Numbered from the stretch's first letter, positions 25,091-33,538 are shown. The stretch: 64,000 nt of DNA from Aeromonas piscicola (GCF_000820005.1 NZ_CDBL01000039.1:36045-100044); one strand, 5' to 3'. The notes: a model not told the origin generated them from the sequence alone. Numbers and translations: made by a program.

Positions 25091-26553
25091 GAGGTCTCTC
25101 CTGTAAGGCATTGGCTGATTTGCTGAGAAAAGTGGTGATAGATCCGCTCGCGGCGGGGGCGACCGTTGGCGGTCAGCAGGTCGGGATGCTGATCCAGTGC
25201 CACCGGCAGCCAGTGGTGGATACGGGCGTAATCGGGCAGACGGTGGTTGAGTTGCGCTATCTGTTGTGCCAGCTGGGCGTCGGCACCGGGTAGTGCCTGG
25301 ATCAGTGCCACGTTGGCGGGCTGGCCGTCGCCGAAGATCACGATGCGGGCGATGGCCGGGCAGAGCTGGGCTTCCGCTTCGATCCACTCGGGGGAGAAGT
25401 TGCGACCGAAGGCTGTGATCTGCACGTTCTTCTTGCGCCCCGTGATGTGCAGATAGCCCTCATCATCCAGGTGACCCAAATCGCCGGTGGCAACCAGAGC
25501 GGGGGCCGGTTCATTGCTGCCCAGATAACCGAGCATGGCAGCCCCTTCCACCAAAATTTCACCGTCGGCGGCGATCGATACCCGGCAGTGGGGCAGTGGC
25601 TGGCCGACGCTGCCTAGGCTGTGGCCGTCAGGTCCGTTGAGCGCCACGACTGAGCCGCACTCCGACAGCCCATAACCTTCATAGACAGGCAGCCCCAGCT
25701 TGCGAGCACGACTGATGAGCTCGGGCGATACCTTGCCCCCGCCCACGGCGACGAAACGCAGCGCCGCCAGCTGTTTGGCCAGCGTCGGATTGGCGCTGCA
25801 CAGGGCCAGCAGCAGACGCAGCAATTCTGGCACCAGCACCAGGCTGTGGGTGGGCCAGCGCAGCAGGGCCTGGGCCAGAGTGGCGGGGTCCAGCTTGCTG
25901 GAGCCGGAAAAACCCAGCTCCCCCAGCGAGGGGATACGGCTACAGGCGCCAGTGAGCAGCGGTACATAGAGGCCGGTCAGGTTCTCCAGCAGTGTGGTCA
26001 GCGGCAGCAGGGTCAGGTGCTTTTCGACCCGGGCCGGGGCGACCCGCTGCGCCAGCGACTCGCAGACCGCCATCATATGCTCAAGGGAGAGGCAGACCCC
26101 CTTGGGTTGTCCCGTGCTGCCGGAGGTATAGGTGATCTTGGCGGTGCCAGCGGGTAGAGGGGACATTTGTGATGGCTCTTTGCGCCACAGCGGCAGCTCA
26201 CCAATCGAGAGAAGCAGCGGTTCGCTTGTCTGCCAGCCTGGGTGATGGGGGCCGATCAGGGCGTCGGCCCCGCTGCTCTCCAGCAGCCACTCCTGTTGCT
26301 CCGGGCTGAAGAAATGGGGCACCGGGATCACCACTATGTCGGCCTTGGCGCAGGCCAAGTCGATCAGTGCCCAAGGCAGGCCGTTGTCCAGTTGCAGCGC
26401 CAGCCGGGCAATACCGGCCTGTTGCAGGCGCTCGGCCAGGGCGGAGATCTGCAGCCACAACTGTTCGTAGCTGATTCGATGATTGCTGCCGCTCAGGGCC
26501 GGGCTATGGGGTGCATGGCGGGCGAAGTGGGCTATCTGGTTGAACAGCATCAT
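25087..26553 (-). CDS. AMP-dependent acyl ligase/synthetase
   Basis: This 488-residue ANL-superfamily adenylating enzyme has core motifs TYTSGSTGQPKGV (A3), YEGYGLSECG (A5) and ATGDLGHLDDEGYLHITGRKKN (A7/A8). The usual A10 lysine (NGK) is arginine: TANGRPRRERI, Arg465. These enzymes activate a carboxylic acid as acyl-AMP and usually pass it to CoA or a carrier. The Lys to Arg change could weaken the adenylation half-reaction. The ATG overlaps the upstream stop, and the enzyme sits second in the operon. Length is slightly short for a long-chain acyl-CoA synthetase. Confidence 0.85.
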   Translation of the reverse strand: MMLFNQIAHFARHAPHSPALSGSNHRISYEQLWLQISALAERLQQAGIARLALQLDNGLPWALIDLACAKADIVVIPVPHFFSPEQQEWLLESSGADALIGPHHPGWQTSEPLLLSIGELPLWRKEPSQMSPLPAGTAKITYTSGSTGQPKGVCLSLEHMMAVCESLAQRVAPARVEKHLTLLPLTTLLENLTGLYVPLLTGACSRIPSLGELGFSGSSKLDPATLAQALLRWPTHSLVLVPELLRLLLALCSANPTLAKQLAALRFVAVGGGKVSPELISRARKLGLPVYEGYGLSECGSVVALNGPDGHSLGSVGQPLPHCRVSIAADGEILVEGAAMLGYLGSNEPAPALVATGDLGHLDDEGYLHITGRKKNVQITAFGRNFSPEWIEAEAQLCPAIARIVIFGDGQPANVALIQALPGADAQLAQQIAQLNHRLPDYARIHHWLPVALDQHPDLLTANGRPRRERIYHHFSQQISQCLTGETS

Positions 26554-27194
26554 AAGGCGCTCCGGTGCGTGCAGTCGAACAGGGATGGCATGGGTGCAAG
26601 CAGGGAGAGTAGCAGGCTGCCCTGGGCCAGGGCCTGCCGCCCGAGGCCGAGGTCGCCGACCATCACCTTGGGCTGGCAGTGATAATAGGCACCCCAGGCG
26701 CTGGCATCGTCACCCACCTTGTCAGCCTGGGCAGGAGCCAGCTCGACCGGGGTGAGGTGCAGGCGATGGAAGCTGTTGCGCAGCTTGGCAGTGCCGGTGA
26801 AGACCACGTAGTCGAGGGCGTTGTCACACAGCAGGCGGCACAGCGCTGCAAACATCAGGCGGGCGTTGCCCGGTTCGCTGCAGGCCAGATTGCCGACCTC
26901 GACGATGCGATCCCGCCGGGCGCGTACCCCGAGTCGGGTCTCGATGGCGGCCTCAATGGGGTGGTCCAGATACTGTTCCAGATAGAGACGCTCGGTGCTG
27001 GCCAACTTGAGGCCGCAAGCGCCAACCAGGATGCCATCCGCTCGATAGAGCCCGAGCAGGCAGGGCAGAAAATGGGGAATGCGGGCATCGAACTCGTGGC
27101 TGTAGGCCGTCTGTATGTAGGCCTGCAATGCCATGACCTGTTGCGGGGTATCGGCCAGCACCAAACGGTAGGGGGCTTGAATGTCTGTGGTCAT
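26550..27194 (-). CDS. Thermostable hemolysin family protein (GNAT/autoinducer-synthase-like)
   Basis: The 214 residues match the thermostable hemolysin (delta-VPH) family by layout: GLYRADGILVGACGLK, LYLEQYLDHPIE, EVGNLACSEPGNARLMF and YVVFTGTAKLRN. Despite the name, these segments resemble the acyltransferase fold of LuxI/GNAT proteins rather than a toxin, and there is no signal peptide. It is the first gene of the operon, with AAGGAG before the ATG, and overlaps the ligase gene by four bases. I infer an acyl-transfer role using the acyl group activated by the ligase. Haemolytic activity of relatives could be indirect. Confidence 0.8.
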   Translation of the reverse strand: MTTDIQAPYRLVLADTPQQVMALQAYIQTAYSHEFDARIPHFLPCLLGLYRADGILVGACGLKLASTERLYLEQYLDHPIEAAIETRLGVRARRDRIVEVGNLACSEPGNARLMFAALCRLLCDNALDYVVFTGTAKLRNSFHRLHLTPVELAPAQADKVGDDASAWGAYYHCQPKVMVGDLGLGRQALAQGSLLLSLLAPMPSLFDCTHRSAL

Positions 27195-27238
27195 GGATGG
27201 CTCCTTCTGGTCTGTTGTTGTCAGACTAAAGGGGCAAA

Positions 27239-27255
27239 CTTAAGAAATATTTAAG
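27239..27255 (-). promoter_or_regulatory. PmrA/QseB-type box upstream of the hemolysin operon
   Basis: On the minus strand CTTAAATATTTCTTAAG contains two CTTAA half-sites with a five-base spacer, matching the YTTAAK-N5-YTTAAK pattern bound by PmrA/QseB regulators. It begins 45 bases before the operon's ATG and overlaps the expected -35 position of a -10 near 27223-27228 (TTTAGT). The candidate regulator, QseB-like, is encoded at the end of the same gene group. Confidence 0.6.
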
Positions 27256-27432
27256 AGGGGAAAAATCAGTGTCGATTTGTAGTGGAAGGCAGTGAAAACC
27301 GTGGTTGTCAGCAAAGTGGCAGGCCCTGCTCCCATGGGATAAACCTCTTGTCAGCGGCGGTCAGGGCAGGCAAGCTGGCGCCCATTTCGAGCCCATCCCG
27401 GATTGGGCCAGCCACTCTCGCGAGGAAACCCC

Positions 27433-28071
27433 ATGTGTCCGTCCCCTTGCCCGCTGTGCGGTGCAGTCGACTCCTATGTGCTGCCGGTGGCCGGCAAGCA
27501 GTACCATCGTTGCCGGGCCTGCGAGCTGGTCTGGCTGGATGCCGGCGATCATCTGGCGCCAGCGGCGGAGAAGGCGGTTTATGACGGACACGACAACCGG
27601 GTGGACGATCTCCATTACCGCCGCTTTCTGATGCGGGCCTTCGGCGAGGTGCTGAGCCGGGTGCCGCCACCGGCCAGCGGTCTCGACTTCGGCTGCGGCC
27701 CGGGCCCCGCGCTCATTGCCATGGGGCGGGAAGCGGGCTACCAGATGGCGGGTTACGACAAGTTCTACGCCGACTTCCCCGAGCTGCTGACGCGGCAGTA
27801 CGACTTCATCACCAGCACAGAGGTGATAGAGCACATCGCCGCGCCGCGCGCCGCGCTGGACGGGCTCTGGGACTGCCTCAAGCCCGGTGGCATCCTGGTG
27901 CTGCAGACCCAGCGGGTACTGGGTGACGAGCGCTTCAAGAGCTGGCGCTACCGCCATGATCCGACCCACATCGTCTTCTTTGCCGAGGCCTCGTTTCGCG
28001 CCCTGGCGGCCCGCTGGCAGGCCGACCTTCTCTTTCCCCATGCCGATGTGGCCGTCATCACCAAACCCTGA
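27433..28071 (+). CDS. Class I SAM-dependent methyltransferase with zinc ribbon
   Basis: This 212-residue protein has an N-terminal zinc ribbon (CPLCGAV and HRCRACEL) followed by a Rossmann methyltransferase domain with motif I GLDFGCGPGPALIAMGRE. STEVIEHIAAPRAALDGL is the motif IV/post region of small-molecule methyltransferases. The start at 27433 has GAGGAAA upstream. It is divergent from the hemolysin operon, so it may or may not belong functionally with it. The substrate is unknown. Confidence 0.83.
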   Translation: MCPSPCPLCGAVDSYVLPVAGKQYHRCRACELVWLDAGDHLAPAAEKAVYDGHDNRVDDLHYRRFLMRAFGEVLSRVPPPASGLDFGCGPGPALIAMGREAGYQMAGYDKFYADFPELLTRQYDFITSTEVIEHIAAPRAALDGLWDCLKPGGILVLQTQRVLGDERFKSWRYRHDPTHIVFFAEASFRALAARWQADLLFPHADVAVITKP

Positions 28072-28215
28072 GCGGGGCGTTTTCATTTGCCGACGAGTTG
28101 GGCATGCTGATGGCCTGACCGCAGGGCCTTATTTTCCCCGTTTATCATCGCACTGGCGCGGTGAGCCGCGACAAGGTGGCAAGCGCGGCCCCCTGAAACC
28201 AAGGAGTGGTTTTTC

Positions 28216-29439
28216 ATGTCGATCCCCCATCTCTCGCTGCAGGACGCCCGTCATCTGCAACTGGCGGCCCAGGGCCTGTTGACCCCCCGTCGCAGCAAAG
28301 CGACCCCGGCCGATCTGCTGGCGACCATTCGCCGCATGGCGTTGCTGCAGATAGACACCATCTCTGTGGTGGCTCGCAGCCCCTATCTGGTGCTGTTCAG
28401 CCGGCTAGGGCAGTACGAGCCGCGCTGGCTGGAGCAGCTGCTGGCCAACGGCGATCTTTTCGAATACTGGGCCCACGAGGCCTGTTTCGTTCCCCGCGAG
28501 GATTACCGGCTGCTGCGCCATCGCATGCTGGATCCCGCCGCCATGGGCTGGAAGTTTTCGGCCAACTGGCTCGCCACTCATCAGCAGGAGATTGGCGAGA
28601 TCCTCGAGCGCATTCGCCAGCATGGCCCGGTGCGGGCGGCTGACTTTGAGCGTACAACCGGGAAGGGCAACGGCTGGTGGGACTGGAAGCCGGAGAAGCG
28701 CCATCTGGAGGTGCTCTTTACCGCAGGCCAGCTGATGGTGCGCGAGCGGCGCAATTTCCAGCGAGTTTATGATCTGGCCGAGCGGGTGATGCCCGACTGG
28801 TGTGACGCGCGGGATCTGCCGAGCCCAGAACAAGCTCAAAGGGACATGGTGCGAGCCAGTTGCCGGGCGCTGGGTCTGGTCAAGACTGGCTGGGTTGCTG
28901 ATTACTACAGGTTGCGCCGCGGCAAGTACGACGCTCAGCTCCACCAGCTGGCGGACGAAGGGGAGCTGTTGCCGGTGCGAGTGGAAGGATGGCAGCACGG
29001 TGCCTTCGTGCACGCCTCCCTTGCCGATGAGTTGGCAAAGGCGCAAGCCGGTACGCTCAAGGCGACCCACACCACGGTGCTGTCGCCGTTTGATCCCCTG
29101 GTGTGGGATCGCAAGCGAGCCAGCGAACTGTTCAACTTTGACTATCGCATCGAGTGCTATACCCCGGCGCCCAAACGCCAGTATGGCTACTTCGTGCTGC
29201 CGCTGCTGCACCGCGGCAAGCTGGTGGGGCGTATGGATGCCAAGGCCCATCGTCAGCAGGGCGTGTTCGAGATAAAGAGCCTCTATCTGGAGGCGGGGGT
29301 CAGGGTCACCCGCACCCTGGCACAAGACCTGGCCAGGGCGCTGCAACGGCTGGCGGACTGGCATCAGACCCCGAGCCTGCAGTACGGCGCCATTCCCGTG
29401 CCCCTGCTGGCCCTGTGGCGCGATCTCGACGGCGCCTGA
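28216..29439 (+). CDS. ycaQ: Winged-helix DNA glycosylase, YcaQ/AlkX type
   Basis: This 407-residue protein of the HTH_42 family to which YcaQ belongs has the conserved QxD catalytic motif in MALLQIDTISVVARS (Gln45, Asp47) and the family segments ALWAHE-like YWAHEACFVPREDYRLL and LSPFDPLVWDRKR. YcaQ unhooks DNA interstrand crosslinks and removes bulky N7-alkylguanines. Length matches the E. coli enzyme (about 410). An AAGGAG site precedes the ATG. Confidence 0.9.
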   Translation: MSIPHLSLQDARHLQLAAQGLLTPRRSKATPADLLATIRRMALLQIDTISVVARSPYLVLFSRLGQYEPRWLEQLLANGDLFEYWAHEACFVPREDYRLLRHRMLDPAAMGWKFSANWLATHQQEIGEILERIRQHGPVRAADFERTTGKGNGWWDWKPEKRHLEVLFTAGQLMVRERRNFQRVYDLAERVMPDWCDARDLPSPEQAQRDMVRASCRALGLVKTGWVADYYRLRRGKYDAQLHQLADEGELLPVRVEGWQHGAFVHASLADELAKAQAGTLKATHTTVLSPFDPLVWDRKRASELFNFDYRIECYTPAPKRQYGYFVLPLLHRGKLVGRMDAKAHRQQGVFEIKSLYLEAGVRVTRTLAQDLARALQRLADWHQTPSLQYGAIPVPLLALWRDLDGA

Positions 29440-29493
29440 TGGATGAGCGGCTCGGCCCTCTGAACTAAGCTGCAAGGGTAGCGAAGGAGGGAG

Positions 29494-30273
29494 ATGATGA
29501 CGCGATCCATGTTGTTGCTGCTGGGGTGGGGAATGGCCGGCTTGGCACAGGCGAGTGAACCTCAGGTGCAGATCTGCCTGGGGGAGGGCAATGAGTGGGC
29601 CCCCTTCACCTATTGGGAGCGCAAGGATGGTGTGCCCGACACAAGCCGGCTCACCGGCTCGGCCACTACTCTGGTGCTCGATGCCCTGAACAAACTGGGA
29701 CTGTCACACCAGATCCGCTACCTGCCCTGGGCTCGGGTGCAGCAGGAACTTGCGGATTATCGCCAGAACGGACTGTGCGAGCTGACCTGGGATGCCAGCT
29801 ACAAGCCCGAGCGGGCCGAGTATGCCTTCTATAGCGTGCCGCTCTATTACACCCACTTGGGTTTTTTCTACCTCAAGCGCCGCTTCCCCGAGACGCCCGA
29901 TCTGCAGACGGTCAACCGCTCCCGGGTCTGTGGGGTGATTGGCTACAACTACACACCCTATGGGCTGGTGCTGGAGCCGCGCCGGGTCAAGCAGTTGCAG
30001 CAGGCGCTGGACATGCTGGGGCGGGATCGCTGCGACTTTCTGCCAAGTGAAATCGAGCCGCTGACGAGCGGGATCGGCCTTGGTATCTACCGGAGCGAGA
30101 GCGGTCTGCTCAACCTCTCCCTGCCCAGTCGCAAGGGTTTCTATCTGCTGGTGAGCAAGGGCTCGCCACGCGCCTATGAGCTGGTGACCCGTCTCAATCA
30201 GGTGCTCATCGATTTTCAGGACAGCGGTTACAGCGACGAGGTGATGCGCAAATTCTTGCCGCCGATGGAGTGA
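29494..30273 (+). CDS. Periplasmic solute-binding protein (ABC amino-acid type)
   Basis: This 259-residue exported protein has a signal peptide (LLLLGWGMAGLAQAS) and a type II periplasmic-binding fold with NEWAPFTYWE, ALNKLGLSHQIRYLPWARVQQEL and GVIGYNYTPYG. The pattern fits extracellular solute-binding proteins of family 3, but no permease or ATPase genes are adjacent. Many such orphan proteins act as stand-alone sensors or partner with distant transporters. AAGGAGGG precedes two possible ATGs (29494 and 29497). Confidence 0.8.
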   Translation: MMTRSMLLLLGWGMAGLAQASEPQVQICLGEGNEWAPFTYWERKDGVPDTSRLTGSATTLVLDALNKLGLSHQIRYLPWARVQQELADYRQNGLCELTWDASYKPERAEYAFYSVPLYYTHLGFFYLKRRFPETPDLQTVNRSRVCGVIGYNYTPYGLVLEPRRVKQLQQALDMLGRDRCDFLPSEIEPLTSGIGLGIYRSESGLLNLSLPSRKGFYLLVSKGSPRAYELVTRLNQVLIDFQDSGYSDEVMRKFLPPME

Positions 30274-30287
30274 GAGCCGTCCACACG

Positions 30288-30308
30288 CCGGGCATCAGGC
30301 CCGGTTTA
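30288..30308 (+). terminator. Putative terminator after the solute-binding protein gene
   Basis: CCGGGC ATCAG GCCCGG followed by TTTATT lies 15 bases after the stop codon. The U tract is short, so the call is moderate. Confidence 0.6.
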
Positions 30309-30447
30309 TTAATGACCGGGATGGGACCGGCTGGAAGCGGGGTACCCTCGGCAGGTCGCCGCTGTCAGATGTCGCCCAGCCCTTTGCCTGCTTGGGCAGG
30401 CCTAAGCGCCTTTGCCGTGACGTCGAATCCTTGTTGATAGTGTGTGC

Positions 30448-31089
30448 CTACCCTCGCACCAAGCCGGGCAGCACCAGCGCAACGGCCGCGGCGATGCGCT
30501 CGCGGATGTCGCTGCCTGGGTCCAACAAGCCGAGTGCCATCTGGCGCAGCGGCTCCGCCATGGTCATTGCCAGCAGCAGGTCACTGGTTTGGGCGACGTC
30601 CTGCGCGCGCAGCCAACCCAGTTGCTGCTGGCGCTGCAACCAGTTGGCCAGCGTCGCCCTGCCGCGCACAATGCCGTTGTCCTGATAGGCCGCCAGCAGG
30701 GCATCACGCCCTACAAACTCATGTTGCAGCAGCCGGAACATGCCTACCGCCGGCGCGCTCAGCACCTGGCTCGCAATGGCCTGCAACCCCTGCTCCAGCA
30801 TCTCCCCCAGGGCATCGGAGCTATCGGCATCCAGCTCGAATGCCGGTTGAAAAGCATCGGTCCAGCTGCGTACCGCCTGTGCCACCAGCTCGTCGCGGTT
30901 GGCGGCGAAGCGGTACAGCGTCTTCTTGGCGACTCCCGCCTGTTTGGCTACCGCATCCACGGTCGCGGTGGCGTACCCCCCCTTCAGCAGCAAGGTCAGC
31001 GTCGCCTCGATCAGGGCGGCGCGCAGGTCGGATTCCGGGGTGGCCGGCCGGCCGCGTGAACGTATTACGTCATTGGATTGGTTCGACAT
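30448..31089 (-). CDS. TetR/AcrR family transcriptional regulator
   Basis: This 213-residue regulator has an N-terminal TetR helix-turn-helix (LIEATLTLLLKGGYATATV then DAVAKQAGVAKKTLYRF) and a helical ligand domain. The start at 31089 follows AGGAGCC. It is divergent from the DAPG-hydrolase-family gene, and a near-perfect palindrome lies between them. It is therefore probably a local repressor relieved by an aromatic compound; the ligand is inferred from the neighbour only. Confidence 0.9.
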   Translation of the reverse strand: MSNQSNDVIRSRGRPATPESDLRAALIEATLTLLLKGGYATATVDAVAKQAGVAKKTLYRFAANRDELVAQAVRSWTDAFQPAFELDADSSDALGEMLEQGLQAIASQVLSAPAVGMFRLLQHEFVGRDALLAAYQDNGIVRGRATLANWLQRQQQLGWLRAQDVAQTSDLLLAMTMAEPLRQMALGLLDPGSDIRERIAAAVALVLPGLVRG

Positions 31090-31108
31090 GTGTGGCTCCT
31101 GGAAAGCA

Positions 31109-31137
31109 TTGACAGACACATCATACAGGCATAGCGT
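31109..31137 (+). promoter_or_regulatory. Putative promoter of the DAPG-hydrolase-family gene
   Basis: TTGACA at 31109-31114 is a perfect -35 element. A spacer of 17 bases leads to TAGCGT at 31132-31137 as a weak -10. It points toward the gene starting at 31184 and lies just before the palindrome. Confidence 0.55.
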
Positions 31138-31144
31138 AAATTGA

Positions 31145-31161
31145 GAAACGCAATTCGTTTC
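31145..31161. promoter_or_regulatory. Probable TetR operator palindrome
   Basis: GAAACGCAATTCGTTTC is a perfect six-base inverted repeat with a five-base spacer, in the gap between the divergent TetR and DAPG-hydrolase-family genes and just past the predicted transcription start of the latter. Binding there would block transcription. Confidence 0.65.
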
Positions 31162-31183
31162 CAAATTAAATCGGAGTCACATC

Positions 31184-31882
31184 ATGAATCCTTCCGCTTT
31201 GCTTGCCCCCTGGGGCGTCAATGACATCAATGAGTTGCTAAGGCTGCAGCCGCTGCGCCTGGAAATGGGCCTGACCCGCAGTACCGACGGCTTGATGACG
31301 GTCGCCATTCGCACCGATCTGCACGGCTGCAAGGGACGCATGCTGGATTGGTGGTTCACGTTTTTCGAGACGACCCAGCACATCAAGTGGTGGCACCCGC
31401 ATGACCACGTCGAGCACCGGGGCTGGGACCATCACTGGAAAAAAGGGGAGCGCTATGTGGGGGCCAGCATAGATGCGGTGGAGTGGCTTGCCGAGCTGCC
31501 GCCGGTTGCGGCTCGACTCAAGTTTCACGGCGCTGAAGAGGTGTTCGCTGCACAATCGCTACACGAGGCGTGGGAGACGCAGGCACTGTCTGCCGCCATT
31601 TGCGCTCGCATCGGCTTTGGCGATCAGGTGGCGCTGGATGAGCAGGGTGCACCGCTGGATGGCGAGATGCTGCACCTGGCGCGCGATACCCCTTATGGCT
31701 GCGTGCTGCGCAGCCGCTTCCTGCTGGGCAAGGCCTGCGCCAATCCACTTGATGAGGTGCCGGACGAGATCGGCTTCAATCTGATGCGCCACTGCTACAG
31801 CGAGTTCAGCTATCTGGCGCAGTTTCTGCCGTCTCTCTATTACGCGGAAAACGGCCGTGAACCCGCGCCGCGGCTCTGGTGA
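31184..31882 (+). CDS. DAPG hydrolase (PhlG) family protein
   Basis: This 232-residue protein has the PhlG-type signature: GRMLDWWF, HIKWWHPHDH and GWDHHW, containing the histidines expected to bind the catalytic metal, and a conserved MRHCYSEFSYLA segment near the C-terminus. PhlG cleaves a C-C bond in 2,4-diacetylphloroglucinol, giving monoacetylphloroglucinol and acetate. Family members outside Pseudomonas probably act on related acylated phenols. A divergent TetR gene suggests substrate-induced expression, fitting detoxification of a competitor's antibiotic. Length is shorter than PhlG (about 290). Confidence 0.8.
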   Translation: MNPSALLAPWGVNDINELLRLQPLRLEMGLTRSTDGLMTVAIRTDLHGCKGRMLDWWFTFFETTQHIKWWHPHDHVEHRGWDHHWKKGERYVGASIDAVEWLAELPPVAARLKFHGAEEVFAAQSLHEAWETQALSAAICARIGFGDQVALDEQGAPLDGEMLHLARDTPYGCVLRSRFLLGKACANPLDEVPDEIGFNLMRHCYSEFSYLAQFLPSLYYAENGREPAPRLW

Positions 31883-31972
31883 AGGGATGCGGAAAGTTGT
31901 TGCTGAGTGCCTTGTTCCATAAAGGGACCCGGTCAGCTATCGGACTGCAGTGTGAGCCGTCGAGAGGGATAA

Positions 31973-32000
31973 TAAAAAAACCGGGCACTTGGCCCGGTTT
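31973..32000 (-). terminator. Terminator of the frdABCD operon
   Basis: On the minus strand AAACCGGGCC AAGT GCCCGGTTTTTTT lies just beyond the frdD stop codon. Confidence 0.85.
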
Positions 32001-32020
32001 GTCATTCAGTCAGGATGCGC

Positions 32021-32377
32021 TTACTGGAAGACCAGCACCATCAGCAGACCGACGGTAATGGCAGACACCAGGAAGGCGAAGCCATAGAACACATAGTGGT
32101 GCAGCTTGGTGGTATGGATCCCCAGATCATGCAGGCCGTGGTAGATACGGTGCATGCCGTGCCAGATGGGCAGCGCTATGATGACCAGCAGGATGCAGGC
32201 ACCCCACCAGGAGCTGGCGAACTCGAGTGCGCGTTCGTAGCTCATGGTCTCCACGTCCATGATGCCCATGGGCACCAGCAGACCTGTGATGAGGACAATC
32301 ACCGGCAGCAGCATGGCAACCACCATGCCACCGGCACCAAACAGACCCCAATAGATGGGTTCGTCAGAACGTCTCAT
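32021..32377 (-). CDS. frdD: Fumarate reductase subunit D
   Basis: This 118-residue membrane anchor has three hydrophobic helices (GLFGAGGMVVAMLLPVIVL, ASSWWGACILLVIIALPI, FYGFAFLVSAITVGLLMVL). It anchors the FrdAB catalytic unit and helps form the menaquinol site. The start at 32377 (MRRSDEPIYWG) is supported by GAGGAGAA and by the size of the E. coli protein (119). It is the last gene of frdABCD. Confidence 0.94.
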   Translation of the reverse strand: MRRSDEPIYWGLFGAGGMVVAMLLPVIVLITGLLVPMGIMDVETMSYERALEFASSWWGACILLVIIALPIWHGMHRIYHGLHDLGIHTTKLHHYVFYGFAFLVSAITVGLLMVLVFQ

Positions 32378-32388
32378 TAATTTTCTCC

Positions 32389-32787
32389 TCAAGCCACGAT
32401 GATCAGGATCAGCAGGGATACCACTGCCAGCGCCACATACTGGGCGATGACGATCGGCTTCTCCGGCACCAGGTCTTCACCACGGAAGATGCGCATGGCC
32501 TTAGGCGCCAGGGCGAACCAGGTCTTGGCGTGGAACAGGCAGGCCGCCAGCGCGATGACGTGGAACAGGATGGCGATCGGGCTTTGCAGGGATTCCAGCC
32601 AGCCGTTGAACGCTTCCTGACCCTGAACCAGACGCAGCAGACCCCACATCAGCACGACGGCATAGATGGAGACGAAGATGCTGGTGCCTTCACGGATCAT
32701 GTAACCGGTGTAGAAGGCATTCTTCAGCCACCAGTCTTTCTTCATTTCGCGGACGTAAGGCTTACGTTTGCTATTGGTGTTGTTCAT
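32389..32787 (-). CDS. frdC: Fumarate reductase subunit C
   Basis: This 132-residue membrane subunit (E. coli 131) starts with KRKPYVREMKKDWW, then three transmembrane helices. It pairs with FrdD to bind quinol. It lies 11 bases before frdD and 16 bases after frdB in the operon. Confidence 0.94.
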   Translation of the reverse strand: MNNTNSKRKPYVREMKKDWWLKNAFYTGYMIREGTSIFVSIYAVVLMWGLLRLVQGQEAFNGWLESLQSPIAILFHVIALAACLFHAKTWFALAPKAMRIFRGEDLVPEKPIVIAQYVALAVVSLLILIIVA

Positions 32788-32803
32788 GGTCTCATTCCTG
32801 ATC

Positions 32804-33538
32804 TCAATCTGGCTTGAACATGGCGATCATGTAGTCCTTGGCGCTCTCGACCTTGCCAAGCTGGATGGCTGCGGCCGGATCTACACCCTTGGGGCAGACA
32901 TCGGAGCAATAACCCACGAAGGTACAACCCCAGACACCCTCGTCCTGGCTGATGATCTTCATCCGCTCTTTGGACGCGCTGTCGCGGTTGTCGGCGTTGT
33001 AGCGATAGGCCAGTGCCAGTGCCGCCGGACCGGTGAACTTCTTGTTGATGCCATACTGCGGGCAGGCCGCGTAGCACAGACCACAGTTGATGCACATGGA
33101 GAACTGGTGATACTTCGCCATGTCGGCCGGGGTCTGGGTGTACTCGCCCTCGCACAGGCTGCGCGGTTCGCTCGGGATGATGTAGGGCTTGATGCTCTCC
33201 AGCTTCTCGATGAAATCGGACATGTCGACCACCAGATCGCGCTCGATCGGGAAGTTGTTGAGCGGCTCGATTTTCATCTTGCCTGGCAGATAGTCACGCA
33301 GGAAGGTCTTGCAACCCAGCTTCGGAATACCGTTGACCATCATGCCGCAGGAGCCGCAGATCGCCATACGGCAGGACCAGCGGAAGCTCAGGGTGGAGTC
33401 GAGCTGATCCTTGATGTATTGCAGCGCATCCAGCAGGGACATCTCTTTCAGATAAGGCACCTGAAAGGTCTGCATCCAGGGCTCGTTGTCCTGCTCAGGG
33501 CGATAACGCAGGATTTCAATTTCGATCATCTCAGCCAT
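32804..33538 (-). CDS. frdB: Fumarate reductase iron-sulfur subunit
   Basis: The protein has 244 residues, the same as E. coli FrdB. The [2Fe-2S] site is [10 protein letters not shown] with the later Cys in PKLGC. The other clusters are bound by [15 protein letters not shown] and [17 protein letters not shown]. It passes electrons from quinol to the flavin of FrdA. The ATG at 33538 ([10 protein letters not shown]) overlaps the frdA stop by eight bases. Confidence 0.96.
   Translation of the reverse strand: MAEMIEIEILRYRPEQDNEPWMQTFQVPYLKEMSLLDALQYIKDQLDSTLSFRWSCRMAICGSCGMMVNGIPKLGCKTFLRDYLPGKMKIEPLNNFPIERDLVVDMSDFIEKLESIKPYIIPSEPRSLCEGEYTQTPADMAKYHQFSMCINCGLCYAACPQYGINKKFTGPAALALAYRYNADNRDSASKERMKIISQDEGVWGCTFVGYCSDVCPKGVDPAAAIQLGKVESAKDYMIAMFKPD

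Noticed and set aside
30380..30402. Hairpin GCCTGC TTGG GCAGGC downstream of the TetR gene
   Set aside because: No U tract on either strand; could be chance. Not called as a terminator.
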